Below are positions 1 to 6,107 of a DNA stretch of 6,487 nt, piece after piece. Positions within the stretch are counted from its first letter, which is position 1, and every line of letters begins with the position of its first letter. The notes beneath the pieces were generated by a model that saw nothing but the letters and a program-made list of their open reading frames with translations, was not told the DNA's origin and made no database searches. This DNA comes from Alphaproteobacteria bacterium (GTDB taxonomy: Bacteria; Pseudomonadota; Alphaproteobacteria; UBA9219): contig JAGWKW010000071.1 of assembly GCA_028865155.1 (NCBI GenBank), positions 1 through 6,487 of the forward strand, in the 5' to 3' direction. The position numbers were made by a program, and so were the translations under genes.

Positions 1-2552
1 TGTTTTTCCAGCCGCTCCTTCGCCGCCATATCGATGACCGGCCCGACATCGGTGGCAAGGAAGGCGGGATTGCCGACGGTCAGCTCGCGCACCGCGCCTT
101 TGAGCATTTCGATGGTTTTGTCGGCCGTCTGTTCGGGCAGGCACAAAATCCGCAAGGCCGAGCAACGCTGCCCGGTCGAGCGAAACGCGCTCATCACGAC
201 ATCGTCCACGACCTGTTCCGGCAGCGCGGATGTATCGACGATAAGCGCGTTCTGACCGCCGGTTTCGGCGATCAGCGGCACGATGGGTCCGTCCTTGGCC
301 GCAAGCGCGCGGTTGATCGCGCGCGCCGTGGCGCAGGAACCCGTAAAAGCTACACCGGCTACATCTTTATGCGCGACAAGTTTTGCGCCGATATCCGCGC
401 CGCCCGGCACGACCTGCAACACCGAGCGCGGAATGCCGGATTGCCAGGCGAGATCGGTCGCCAGCAGCGCGATTTCCGGCGTTTGCGGCGCGGGCTTGGC
501 GATGACGGCGTTGCCGCAGACAAGCGCCGCCGCGATCTGGCCCAGATAAATGGCCAGCGGAAAATTCCACGGGCTGACGCATACGAACACGCCGCGCCCC
601 GCGAGATGAAGGTAGTTGCGTTCCCCCGTCGGGCCCGACAACGGCAACGGCGCGAAATCGGCGCGGGCGCGCTGCGCATAGTAACGGCAGAAATCGACCG
701 CTTCCCGCACTTCGCCAAGCGCGTCGGGAATGCATTTTCCGCCTTCGCGGATCATCAGGGCCATCAGCGCGGCGCGGTTTTTTTCAAGCGCATCGGCAAG
801 CTTTTCAAGGCATCCGGCACGCGTTTCGACCGGCGTTTTCGACCATGTTTCGAATGCCTTGCCCGCGATCCGGAACAACGTGTCCGTATCCAATGCCTCC
901 TGCGAAACGGAAGGATGGCCATAGCGGGCGATTTCGGCCAGCAGCGGTTCCGTCATGAAAGGATCGGTCAGATCGACGCCTTCGGAATTGCGACGCTCCG
1001 GCTTGTATAAATTCGCCGGCAGCGTCACGGCGGGATGACGCAAATGCGTGTGCATCAAGCTTTCCTGCACCGGGTCGGCGACAAGCGAGGATACCGGTAC
1101 ATCGGCATCGAGCAGACGATGAACGAAGGAACTGTTCGCCCCGTTTTCGAGAATGCGCCGCACGAGATAGCCGAGCAAAACATCATGCGCCCCGACGGGA
1201 GCGTAGATGCAAGTGTCGAAATTCTCGCGGCGCATCAGCGCGTGCAAATCTTCGCCCATGCCATGCAGGCGCTGGAATTCGATCCCGTCCGTTCCGCCCG
1301 CAAGTTCGGCGATATGCGCGACGGTCAGCGCGTTATGCGTGCCGAAAACCGGGTTGATGCGGTCGCGATGCGCCAGCAGACGCCGCGCGCAGGCCACATA
1401 GGAAATGTCGGAATTGCTTTTGCGTGTATAGACCGAAAAATCGGCAAGGCCGCGTTCCTGCGCGCGCTTGATTTCGGTGTCCCAATAGGCGCCTTTGACG
1501 AGGCGCACGTGAATGCGGCGGTCATGGGCTTCGGCCAAAGCGGCGAAATAGTCGATGACCTCCGGCGCGCGTTTGTCATAGGCCTGAACCGCGAAGCCAA
1601 GCCCTTCCCATGCCTTTGCGCCAAGGTTTTCCATCAGGGCAGCCGCGACTTCCAACGACAGATGTAGCCGTTCGCCTTCCTCGGCATCGATGGTCAGGGT
1701 CATATTCTGACGCGCCGCGCGTTCGCACAAAGCCGTCAGCGTCGGCACAAGCTCGCGCAGCACGCGGTCGCGTTGGACGATTTCGTAACGCGGATGCAGG
1801 GCCGACAATTTGACCGAAATCCCCGAAGGCCGGGCGAAATTATGCTTGGCCTGATGCGCGCCTATCGCATCAATGGCATATTCGTAATCGGCCAGATAGC
1901 GCACCGCATCCGCCGCCGTCCGCGCCCCTTCGCCCAGCATATCGAAGGAAAAGCGCACGCCTTCGCGCATCGGCGCCGTTGCACGTTCGAGCGCGTTCTC
2001 GATGGTCTGGCCCATCACGAACTGGTCGGCCATCCATTGCATCGCGGATTTGATCGCCTCGCGGATCACAGGTTGGCCGAGCCGCGAAACCAGCCGCCCG
2101 ACCGCCGCACCGGGCGACCCCGCATTGTCGAGCCGGATGATCTTCCCGGTCAGCGCGAGCGCCCATCCCGTCATATTGACCGACCATGGCGCGCCGGACG
2201 CGAAGGCTTTGTCCCAATGCGCCCTATCTTCTTTGCTTCCGAGCTTGTCGCGGATCAGCGCATCTGCCGTGGCGCGGTCGGGAATGCGCAGCAATGCCTC
2301 GGCCAGGCACATGAGCGCAAGCCCTTCCTGCGAGGTCAGGCCGAAGCGCGCAAGCAGATCGGTCACGCTCGTGGATGGCTTGTGCGTGCGGCGAATTTCT
2401 TCGACCCATCCCGCAGCACGGTCGGACACACGACGGCGAGCATCGGGATCGAGCTGCGCGTCAGGAATCAACCGTTTAAGGCATGCTTCTTCGTCGGCGC
2501 GGTAAAGTGCGGCGATGGAAGCAAGGCGGGATAAGGAATCGAATTCAGGCAT
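1..2552 (-). CDS. putA: Bifunctional proline dehydrogenase / L-glutamate-5-semialdehyde (P5C) dehydrogenase PutA, C-terminus cut by left edge
   Basis: PutA oxidises proline to P5C on an FAD-bound barrel, passing electrons to the quinone pool, then oxidises glutamate semialdehyde to glutamate with NAD+. The frame is open from ATG 2552 to base 3, giving 850 residues. The proline dehydrogenase domain (about 170-490) has SVKLSALHPRYE with K248, TIDAEE with D289, RLVKGAYWDTEIKRAQ from R350, and YLVRRILENG with R465, R466 and E469, the proline-binding arginines and glutamate of the family. The aldehyde dehydrogenase domain (from about 520) has SPWNFP with oxyanion Asn663, FTGSCATAR, AETGGQNA with E763, and GQRCSALR with nucleophile C797. 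That position fits the roughly 1,000-residue Bradyrhizobium-type PutA (Cys near 792, from memory). It begins directly in the alpha-helical region and lacks the ribbon-helix-helix DNA-binding domain of E. coli PutA, so it is probably not its own repressor. ATG 2552 is favoured because an in-frame TAG lies at 2562-2564. No clear Shine-Dalgarno is visible. P689 replaces the usual Glu of KPAEQTP. Confidence 0.97.
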   Translation of the reverse strand, partial: MPEFDSLSRLASIAALYRADEEACLKRLIPDAQLDPDARRRVSDRAAGWVEEIRRTHKPSTSVTDLLARFGLTSQEGLALMCLAEALLRIPDRATADALIRDKLGSKEDRAHWDKAFASGAPWSVNMTGWALALTGKIIRLDNAGSPGAAVGRLVSRLGQPVIREAIKSAMQWMADQFVMGQTIENALERATAPMREGVRFSFDMLGEGARTAADAVRYLADYEYAIDAIGAHQAKHNFARPSGISVKLSALHPRYEIVQRDRVLRELVPTLTALCERAARQNMTLTIDAEEGERLHLSLEVAAALMENLGAKAWEGLGFAVQAYDKRAPEVIDYFAALAEAHDRRIHVRLVKGAYWDTEIKRAQERGLADFSVYTRKSNSDISYVACARRLLAHRDRINPVFGTHNALTVAHIAELAGGTDGIEFQRLHGMGEDLHALMRRENFDTCIYAPVGAHDVLLGYLVRRILENGANSSFVHRLLDADVPVSSLVADPVQESLMHTHLRHPAVTLPANLYKPERRNSEGVDLTDPFMTEPLLAEIARYGHPSVSQEALDTDTLFRIAGKAFETWSKTPVETRAGCLEKLADALEKNRAALMALMIREGGKCIPDALGEVREAVDFCRYYAQRARADFAPLPLSGPTGERNYLHLAGRGVFVCVSPWNFPLAIYLGQIAAALVCGNAVIAKPAPQTPEIALLATDLAWQSGIPRSVLQVVPGGADIGAKLVAHKDVAGVAFTGSCATARAINRALAAKDGPIVPLIAETGGQNALIVDTSALPEQVVDDVVMSAFRSTGQRCSALRILCLPEQTADKTIEMLKGAVRELTVGNPAFLATDVGPVIDMAAKERLEK

Positions 2553-2558
2553 AAAGCG

Positions 2559-2586
2559 AGGCTAGCAAACCCGCAAAGTTTGGCAA
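2559..2586 (-). promoter_or_regulatory. Possible putA promoter (weak)
   Basis: Read on the minus strand, TTGCCA (2586-2581) and TAGCCT (2564-2559) are separated by 16 bases and resemble a sigma-70 -35/-10 pair. Transcription would then start at about 2552, the A of the putA ATG, giving a leaderless or nearly leaderless mRNA. That would agree with the absence of a Shine-Dalgarno. The match to consensus is poor, particularly in the -10 box, so this is an inference from position rather than a firm motif. No operator for a PutR/Lrp-type activator could be recognised in the short region left of the palindromic element. Confidence 0.2.
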
Positions 2587-2595
2587 GGAAACGCG

Positions 2596-2743
2596 TAGAA
2601 CCTGTTCATGATCTCCGGATGTCGAGGCGAAAATCGGGATTTTTCGGATTTTTTCGCGCAGCGTATTCAACATACGTGAGCAGAAAAAATCCGAAAAAGC
2701 GCGATTTGCAGCCCGACAGACGGGAGATCATGGACGGGTTCTA
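2596..2743. repeat. 148-bp palindromic MITE-like element with TA ends
   Basis: Almost the whole gap between the acetyltransferase gene and putA is one long imperfect inverted repeat. The left arm is 2596-2666, the right arm 2672-2743, and a 5-base loop (2667-2671) lies between them. Aligned by eye, about 55 of 72 positions match with one gap. The outer ends match as TAGAACC(T/C)GT(T/C)CATGATCTCC. An inner block of 16 bases is perfect (2640-2655 against 2683-2698), and the arms meet at CGTAT/ATACG. Both ends carry TA (2596-2597 and 2742-2743), as expected for a TA target duplication of the IS630/Tc1-mariner kind. There is no coding capacity, so any mobility would depend on a transposase elsewhere. 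The right end overlaps the last three bases of the acetyltransferase gene. The alternative is a non-mobile intergenic palindrome. The inverted repeat is certain; the MITE interpretation is inference. Confidence 0.8.
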
Positions 2744-3349
2744 ACCGGGTTTCATCCTCCCCCATAAAATATGGTCTTCGCGCTGGCCGTTGATTTGTAA
2801 ATAGGCTTTGGCGAAACCTTCCTCCTCGAACCCGGCGCGGCGCAACACTGTCTTGCTGGCTTCGTTGCTTGGCATGCAGCTCGCCTCGACGCGTTGCAGC
2901 CTCAAAATATCGAACGCAAAATCGCACACCATCCCTACGGCTTCCGTCATATAGCCCTGCCCCGTATAGGGCTTGCCGAGCCAATAGCCGATCGTCCCTT
3001 TCTGCGCGGCGGCGTAAACGATGTCGCCGAGCGTGATGCCGCCCGCCAAAACCGGCTTCGGCGCATTCCCTTTGACGAAAATCGTAAACGCAAAACCGCG
3101 CCCCGCCCGCCATTCGCGCCATTGCCGCCGCAGCAGCGAACAATAATAGCCGTATGATAAAGCATCCGCCGGCCATTGCGGCTCCCACGGCACAAGATAC
3201 TCGCGGCTCACCTCGCGCATCGTCCGCCACGCGCGCCACTCCGCCGCATCGCCCGCGCGCAATAACAGGCGCGGCCCGTCCAGCACCGTATCGATCGGCG
3301 GCCTTGGCCTGCGCGGCGGCATCCGGAACATGGAAGCGATAAACGACAT
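2741..3349 (-). CDS. RimJ-like GNAT N-acetyltransferase (ribosomal-protein-alanine acetyltransferase type)
   Basis: This 202-residue GNAT enzyme would move an acetyl group from acetyl-CoA to an amino group. RimJ itself acetylates the N-terminal Ala of ribosomal protein S5; the substrate here is not shown. Residues 21-31 carry the family opening (L..PRLLLR). Acetyl-CoA motif A is IGYWLGKPYTGQGYMTEAV (120-138), with GQG forming the pyrophosphate loop. Then come SNEASKTVLRRAGFEEEG (161-178) and YLQINGQREDHILW (183-196), all typical of the RimJ/RimL branch. The start ATG 3349 is the longest option; Met7 and Met10 (ATG 3331 and 3322) are also possible because residues 1-18 look non-conserved and the Shine-Dalgarno is weak. 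The stop TAG (2743-2741) is the first three bases of the adjoining palindromic element as read from this side, so the last residues (KPG) and the stop may have been set by its insertion. It lies 110 bp downstream of the M16 gene on the same strand and could be read through from that operon. Confidence 0.9.
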   Translation of the reverse strand: MSFIASMFRMPPRRPRPPIDTVLDGPRLLLRAGDAAEWRAWRTMREVSREYLVPWEPQWPADALSYGYYCSLLRRQWREWRAGRGFAFTIFVKGNAPKPVLAGGITLGDIVYAAAQKGTIGYWLGKPYTGQGYMTEAVGMVCDFAFDILRLQRVEASCMPSNEASKTVLRRAGFEEEGFAKAYLQINGQREDHILWGRMKPG

Positions 3350-3387
3350 GCAATCTCACAAACTCTCTTGCCGCGAACGCAATGGTA

Positions 3388-3424
3388 TTCCCCCCCCTTG
3401 CGGGAGGGGTTAGGGGTGGGGTCA
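3388..3424. repeat. C/G-rich intergenic repeat with a GCAA-loop hairpin
   Basis: On the minus (transcribed) strand, two CCCCA/CCCCT-like units lead into an 8-bp stem, CCCCTCCC (3409-3402) against GGGGGGGG (3397-3390), closed by the tetraloop GCAA (3401-3398). The stem has seven G-C pairs and one U-G wobble in RNA, and GCAA is a GNRA loop. On the other strand the wobble becomes a C-A mismatch, so the hairpin is better in the M16-to-acetyltransferase transcript. The sequence resembles the widespread intergenic repeat that appears as PTPNPSRKGG when translated by chance. There is no U-run after the stem, so it is not a classical terminator. A role in mRNA processing or stability is possible but unproven. 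Confidence 0.6.
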
Positions 3425-3459
3425 AAGGTCGCGGATGTTCCCATGTCTACAGGCCACCT

Positions 3460-4719
3460 CTATCCCGCCAGCCGCGCGGCGATTTTCCTGTAATCCTCCA
3501 ACTCGCCAAGCGGACCCAACGCCGTCAAAATCGGCGCGCCGCCGAAAATCTTTCCCGCAACCGCGCGCACATCCTCCTGTGTCACGGCAGCCAGCTTTTT
3601 TAAAACCCGTTCGGACGGCACAGGCTTCCCAAAAGCCAGAATCTGATGCCCCAGCCTTTCCGCCCGACGCATCACGCTTTCCTGCCCCATCAGCAACTCG
3701 GCGCGGATCTGCGCCTTGGCGCGTTCCAGCTCGCCGCGCGTAACTTTCTGCACGACGTCGCGCAGTTCGGCGCACATGACCGGCACAAGCTCGCGCAGCC
3801 GCTTCGGGTCGGTTCCGGCATAAATCTGAAAAATGCCCGCGTCGCCGAACCCGCCATGCGACGCGCTGACGGTATAAACCAGCCCGCGCTTCTCCCGCAC
3901 CTTTTGAAACAGCCGCGACGACGCGCTGCCGCCCAACAGCACGGCCAGAAGCTGCGTCGCATAATAATGCCCGGCATGATAGCCCGGCCCCGCGAAGCCG
4001 AGGATCAAATGCACCTGCTCGATTTCTTTGTCGACGAGCTTCGCGCCGCCTTTGACGCGCGCTTTCTCCTGCTTCGGCGCGCGCCCGCGCGGCAGCGACC
4101 CGAAACGCTTTTTGACCATCGCGACGAAATCCTCATGCGCGATTTTACCCGCCGCGACCAACACCATATTCGCCGCCGCGTAATGGCGCGCGACATAATT
4201 GGTCAACGCCGCGCGCGGCAATTTCGCGATGACATCCGCCGTGCCCAAAATCGGGCGGCCTATTTTCTGTTTCGGCATCGCCAGCGCATACATCAAATCG
4301 AACGCATGGTCTTCGGGCGTGTCCAAATCGCGCCCGATCTCCTGAATAACGACCTGCTTTTCGCGCGCCAGTTCCTTGGCGTCGAAGCGCGAATGCCGCA
4401 ACATATCGGCAATCACATCGACCGCATTCTCGGCCTCTTCGGGCAAAACCCGCGCATAATAGGCCGTCTGCTCGCGCGAGGTATGCGCGTTCATCGACCC
4501 GCCCGCATTTTCAATCGCGGCCGACAACACATAGGCCGAACGCGTCTTCGTGCCCTTGAACATCATATGCTCGACCAGATGCGCGACCCCATTCGCATTC
4601 CACGGCTCGTGCCGCGTACCGACGCCGACCCACGCGCCGACGGCGACGCTTTCGGCATCCGCCATCATGTCGGTCGCGACGCGCAATCCGTTTTCCAACT
4701 CCGTGACCTGAATACTCAT
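3460..4719 (-). CDS. M16 family zinc metallopeptidase (mitochondrial processing peptidase beta-like)
   Basis: The product is a 419-residue single-chain M16 peptidase with the inverted zinc motif HLVEH: H47 and H51 as ligands and E50 as catalytic base. E120 and E127 follow; H51 to E127 is 76 residues, matching the third zinc ligand spacing of mitochondrial processing peptidase beta. The N-terminal catalytic domain spans about 8-160 and the inactive M16_C domain about 165-350, with the conserved segment LLGGSASSRLFQKVREKRGL (261-280) followed by VY. There is no signal peptide, so it is probably cytoplasmic; its natural substrates are unknown. Length and motifs are normal for alphaproteobacterial homologues, the group related to the mitochondrial enzyme. 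ATG 4719 is chosen over the in-frame extension to 4893 because homology begins at MSIQVTELENGLRV, the extension lies inside thrC, and a GGAG lies just upstream. The start overlaps the thrC stop by four bases, implying coupled translation. Confidence 0.96.
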   Translation of the reverse strand: MSIQVTELENGLRVATDMMADAESVAVGAWVGVGTRHEPWNANGVAHLVEHMMFKGTKTRSAYVLSAAIENAGGSMNAHTSREQTAYYARVLPEEAENAVDVIADMLRHSRFDAKELAREKQVVIQEIGRDLDTPEDHAFDLMYALAMPKQKIGRPILGTADVIAKLPRAALTNYVARHYAAANMVLVAAGKIAHEDFVAMVKKRFGSLPRGRAPKQEKARVKGGAKLVDKEIEQVHLILGFAGPGYHAGHYYATQLLAVLLGGSASSRLFQKVREKRGLVYTVSASHGGFGDAGIFQIYAGTDPKRLRELVPVMCAELRDVVQKVTRGELERAKAQIRAELLMGQESVMRRAERLGHQILAFGKPVPSERVLKKLAAVTQEDVRAVAGKIFGGAPILTALGPLGELEDYRKIAARLAG

Positions 4720-6107
4720 GCGGCTCCATTCTTCCTGACGAAATCCGTTATCGCCCGCCTGTCCGCAGGCAGCAAAACCGTGCGTTCCGGCTTGCCGATC
4801 AGCGCAGCCGTGTTTTCCGGCAGAACCGGCGTCCGCCCCGTCGCCTTGCGCACGGTGTCGGGAAATTTCGCCGGATGCGCGGTGGCAAGGCAAATCACGG
4901 GCTGCGTCAACGTCGCAGCCAGATCGCGTGCAACCTTGACCCCGACCGCCGTATGCGGGTCGATCATATAATCACATTTCCCATACACATCCGCAATCGT
5001 CGCGAGCGTTTCCTCATCGTCGGCGCAAGCCGCCGCGAATATTTTCTGCGCCTGCGCAAACTGCGGCGCGGAAACGGCGAAGCTGCCCTTACCCTTCATC
5101 TCGCCCATCAGCGCACGCACCAACGCCGCATCGCGCCCGCACAAATCGAACAGTAACCGTTCGAAATTGCTGCTGACCTGAATGTCCATGCTTGGGCTCA
5201 GCGTGCCTTGTACTGCCCCAGCCTCCATCCGTCCGGTCGCGAAAAACCGCGTCAGAATGTCGTTGCTGTTGCTCGCCACGGCAAGTTTCGCAACCGGCAA
5301 GCCGCATTGCGCGGCGGCATACCCTGCATATATATCGCCGAAATTCCCGGTCGGCACAACGAAGCTCGGCGGCGCATCGAAATGCGACGCCGCGACGAAA
5401 TAATAGACGATTTGCGCAAGAATACGCAGCAGGTTGATCGAATTGACCGTCGTCAGCGAAAGTTCGTCGCGCAGCGCGGCATCGGCAAACATCGCCTTCA
5501 CGATGGCCTGGCAATCGTCGAAACTCCCCTGCACCGCAATCGCATGAACATTGCCGGCTTCGACGCAGGTCATCTGCTTGCGCTGAATCTCGCTCGGCCC
5601 CTTGTCGGGGTACAGAATGAACAGATCGATATTCGCGCGCCCGGCCAGCGCCGCAATCGCAGCCGATCCGGTATCGCCCGACGTCGCGCCGATAATCGTT
5701 ATCTGCTTGCCCGACGCGCGCAGAAAATGATCGAACATATGGCCAAGGAATTGCAGCGCGACATCCTTGAACGCCAAAGTCGGTCCATGGAACAGCTCGA
5801 GGATGTGCAATTCGCCGCCCAGCGCGCGCAGCGGCGTTACTTCCGGCACATCGAAAGCGGCATAGGTCTTTTCAACGATATGTTCCAAATCATCGTCCGC
5901 AATCGCGCCGTCGAAAAACGGGCGCAACACATGAAACGCAATGTCCTGATAAGGCGCGCCGCGCATCGCGGCAATACCGTCGGGCGAAAAACGCGGCCAT
6001 GTTTTCGGCAAATACAACCCGCCATCGGGCGCGAGCCCCGCCAAGGCCACGCCGCGAATATCCGTTTCCGGCGCAAGCCCGCGCGTGCTGTGAAACACTA
6101 CGCTCAT
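4716..6107 (-). CDS. thrC: Threonine synthase
   Basis: ThrC is the last step of threonine biosynthesis. It is a cytoplasmic PLP enzyme converting O-phosphohomoserine and water to threonine and phosphate. The 463-residue product has the N-terminal threonine synthase region (FHSTRG at 5-10, PDGGLYLP at 27-34) and then the PLP fold: FHGPTLAFKD with the Schiff-base lysine K114, TSGDTGSAA (142-150), NSINLLRILAQIVYYF (222-237), PTGNFGDIYAGY (252-263, phosphate-binding loop), DPHTAVG (383-389) and ATAHPAKFP (408-416). It belongs to the longer E. coli/yeast-type threonine synthases. ATG 6107 is chosen because the family begins M..V.F.STRG there; a longer in-frame start at 6209 would add 34 unrelated residues inside the upstream peptidase gene. 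The start shares ATGA with that gene's stop, and the thrC stop shares ATGA with the M16 start, so thrC is the middle cistron of a coupled operon. No hom or thrB is in the window. Confidence 0.98.
   Translation of the reverse strand: MSVVFHSTRGLAPETDIRGVALAGLAPDGGLYLPKTWPRFSPDGIAAMRGAPYQDIAFHVLRPFFDGAIADDDLEHIVEKTYAAFDVPEVTPLRALGGELHILELFHGPTLAFKDVALQFLGHMFDHFLRASGKQITIIGATSGDTGSAAIAALAGRANIDLFILYPDKGPSEIQRKQMTCVEAGNVHAIAVQGSFDDCQAIVKAMFADAALRDELSLTTVNSINLLRILAQIVYYFVAASHFDAPPSFVVPTGNFGDIYAGYAAAQCGLPVAKLAVASNSNDILTRFFATGRMEAGAVQGTLSPSMDIQVSSNFERLLFDLCGRDAALVRALMGEMKGKGSFAVSAPQFAQAQKIFAAACADDEETLATIADVYGKCDYMIDPHTAVGVKVARDLAATLTQPVICLATAHPAKFPDTVRKATGRTPVLPENTAALIGKPERTVLLPADRRAITDFVRKNGAA
4724..4736 (-). 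promoter_or_regulatory. Shine-Dalgarno for the M16 peptidase, within the end of thrC
   Basis: On the minus strand AGGAAG (4736-4731) is followed by GGAG (4727-4724), the latter four bases before ATG 4719. These purine blocks sit within the last codons of thrC. They support 4719, not the upstream extension, as the M16 start, together with the ATGA stop-start overlap. Confidence 0.55.

Noticed and set aside
369..2534. Plus-strand open frames at 369-1010, 1035-1667 and 1773-2534
   Set aside because: All lie opposite putA, whose minus-strand frame is continuous and carries the family's catalytic motifs throughout.
1..2552. Frameshift or pseudogene in putA, suspected because no complete long minus-strand frame closes in this region
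   Set aside because: The frame lacks a stop only because the gene runs off the left edge; codon-by-codon reading from 2552 to base 3 shows no stop or shift.
2596..2743. Palindrome as a classical intrinsic terminator or an RNA gene
   Set aside because: The arms are far longer than a terminator stem and no T-run follows either end; there is no tRNA, riboswitch or other known RNA fold. It could still impede transcription.
2667..3425. 252-codon minus-strand frame overlapping the acetyltransferase in another phase
   Set aside because: It lacks any domain, begins inside the C/G-rich repeat, and is out of phase with the clear GNAT frame.
4720..4893. N-terminal extension of the M16 peptidase to an ATG at 4893
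   Set aside because: The extra 58 residues are a shifted frame of thrC; family homology, the Shine-Dalgarno and the ATGA overlap all point to 4719.
3646..4971. Long plus-strand open frame (441 codons) opposite the M16 gene and the end of thrC
   Set aside because: It is antisense to two well-supported genes, is rich in Arg, His and Gln as expected for the complement of G+C-rich codons, and shows no recognisable domain.
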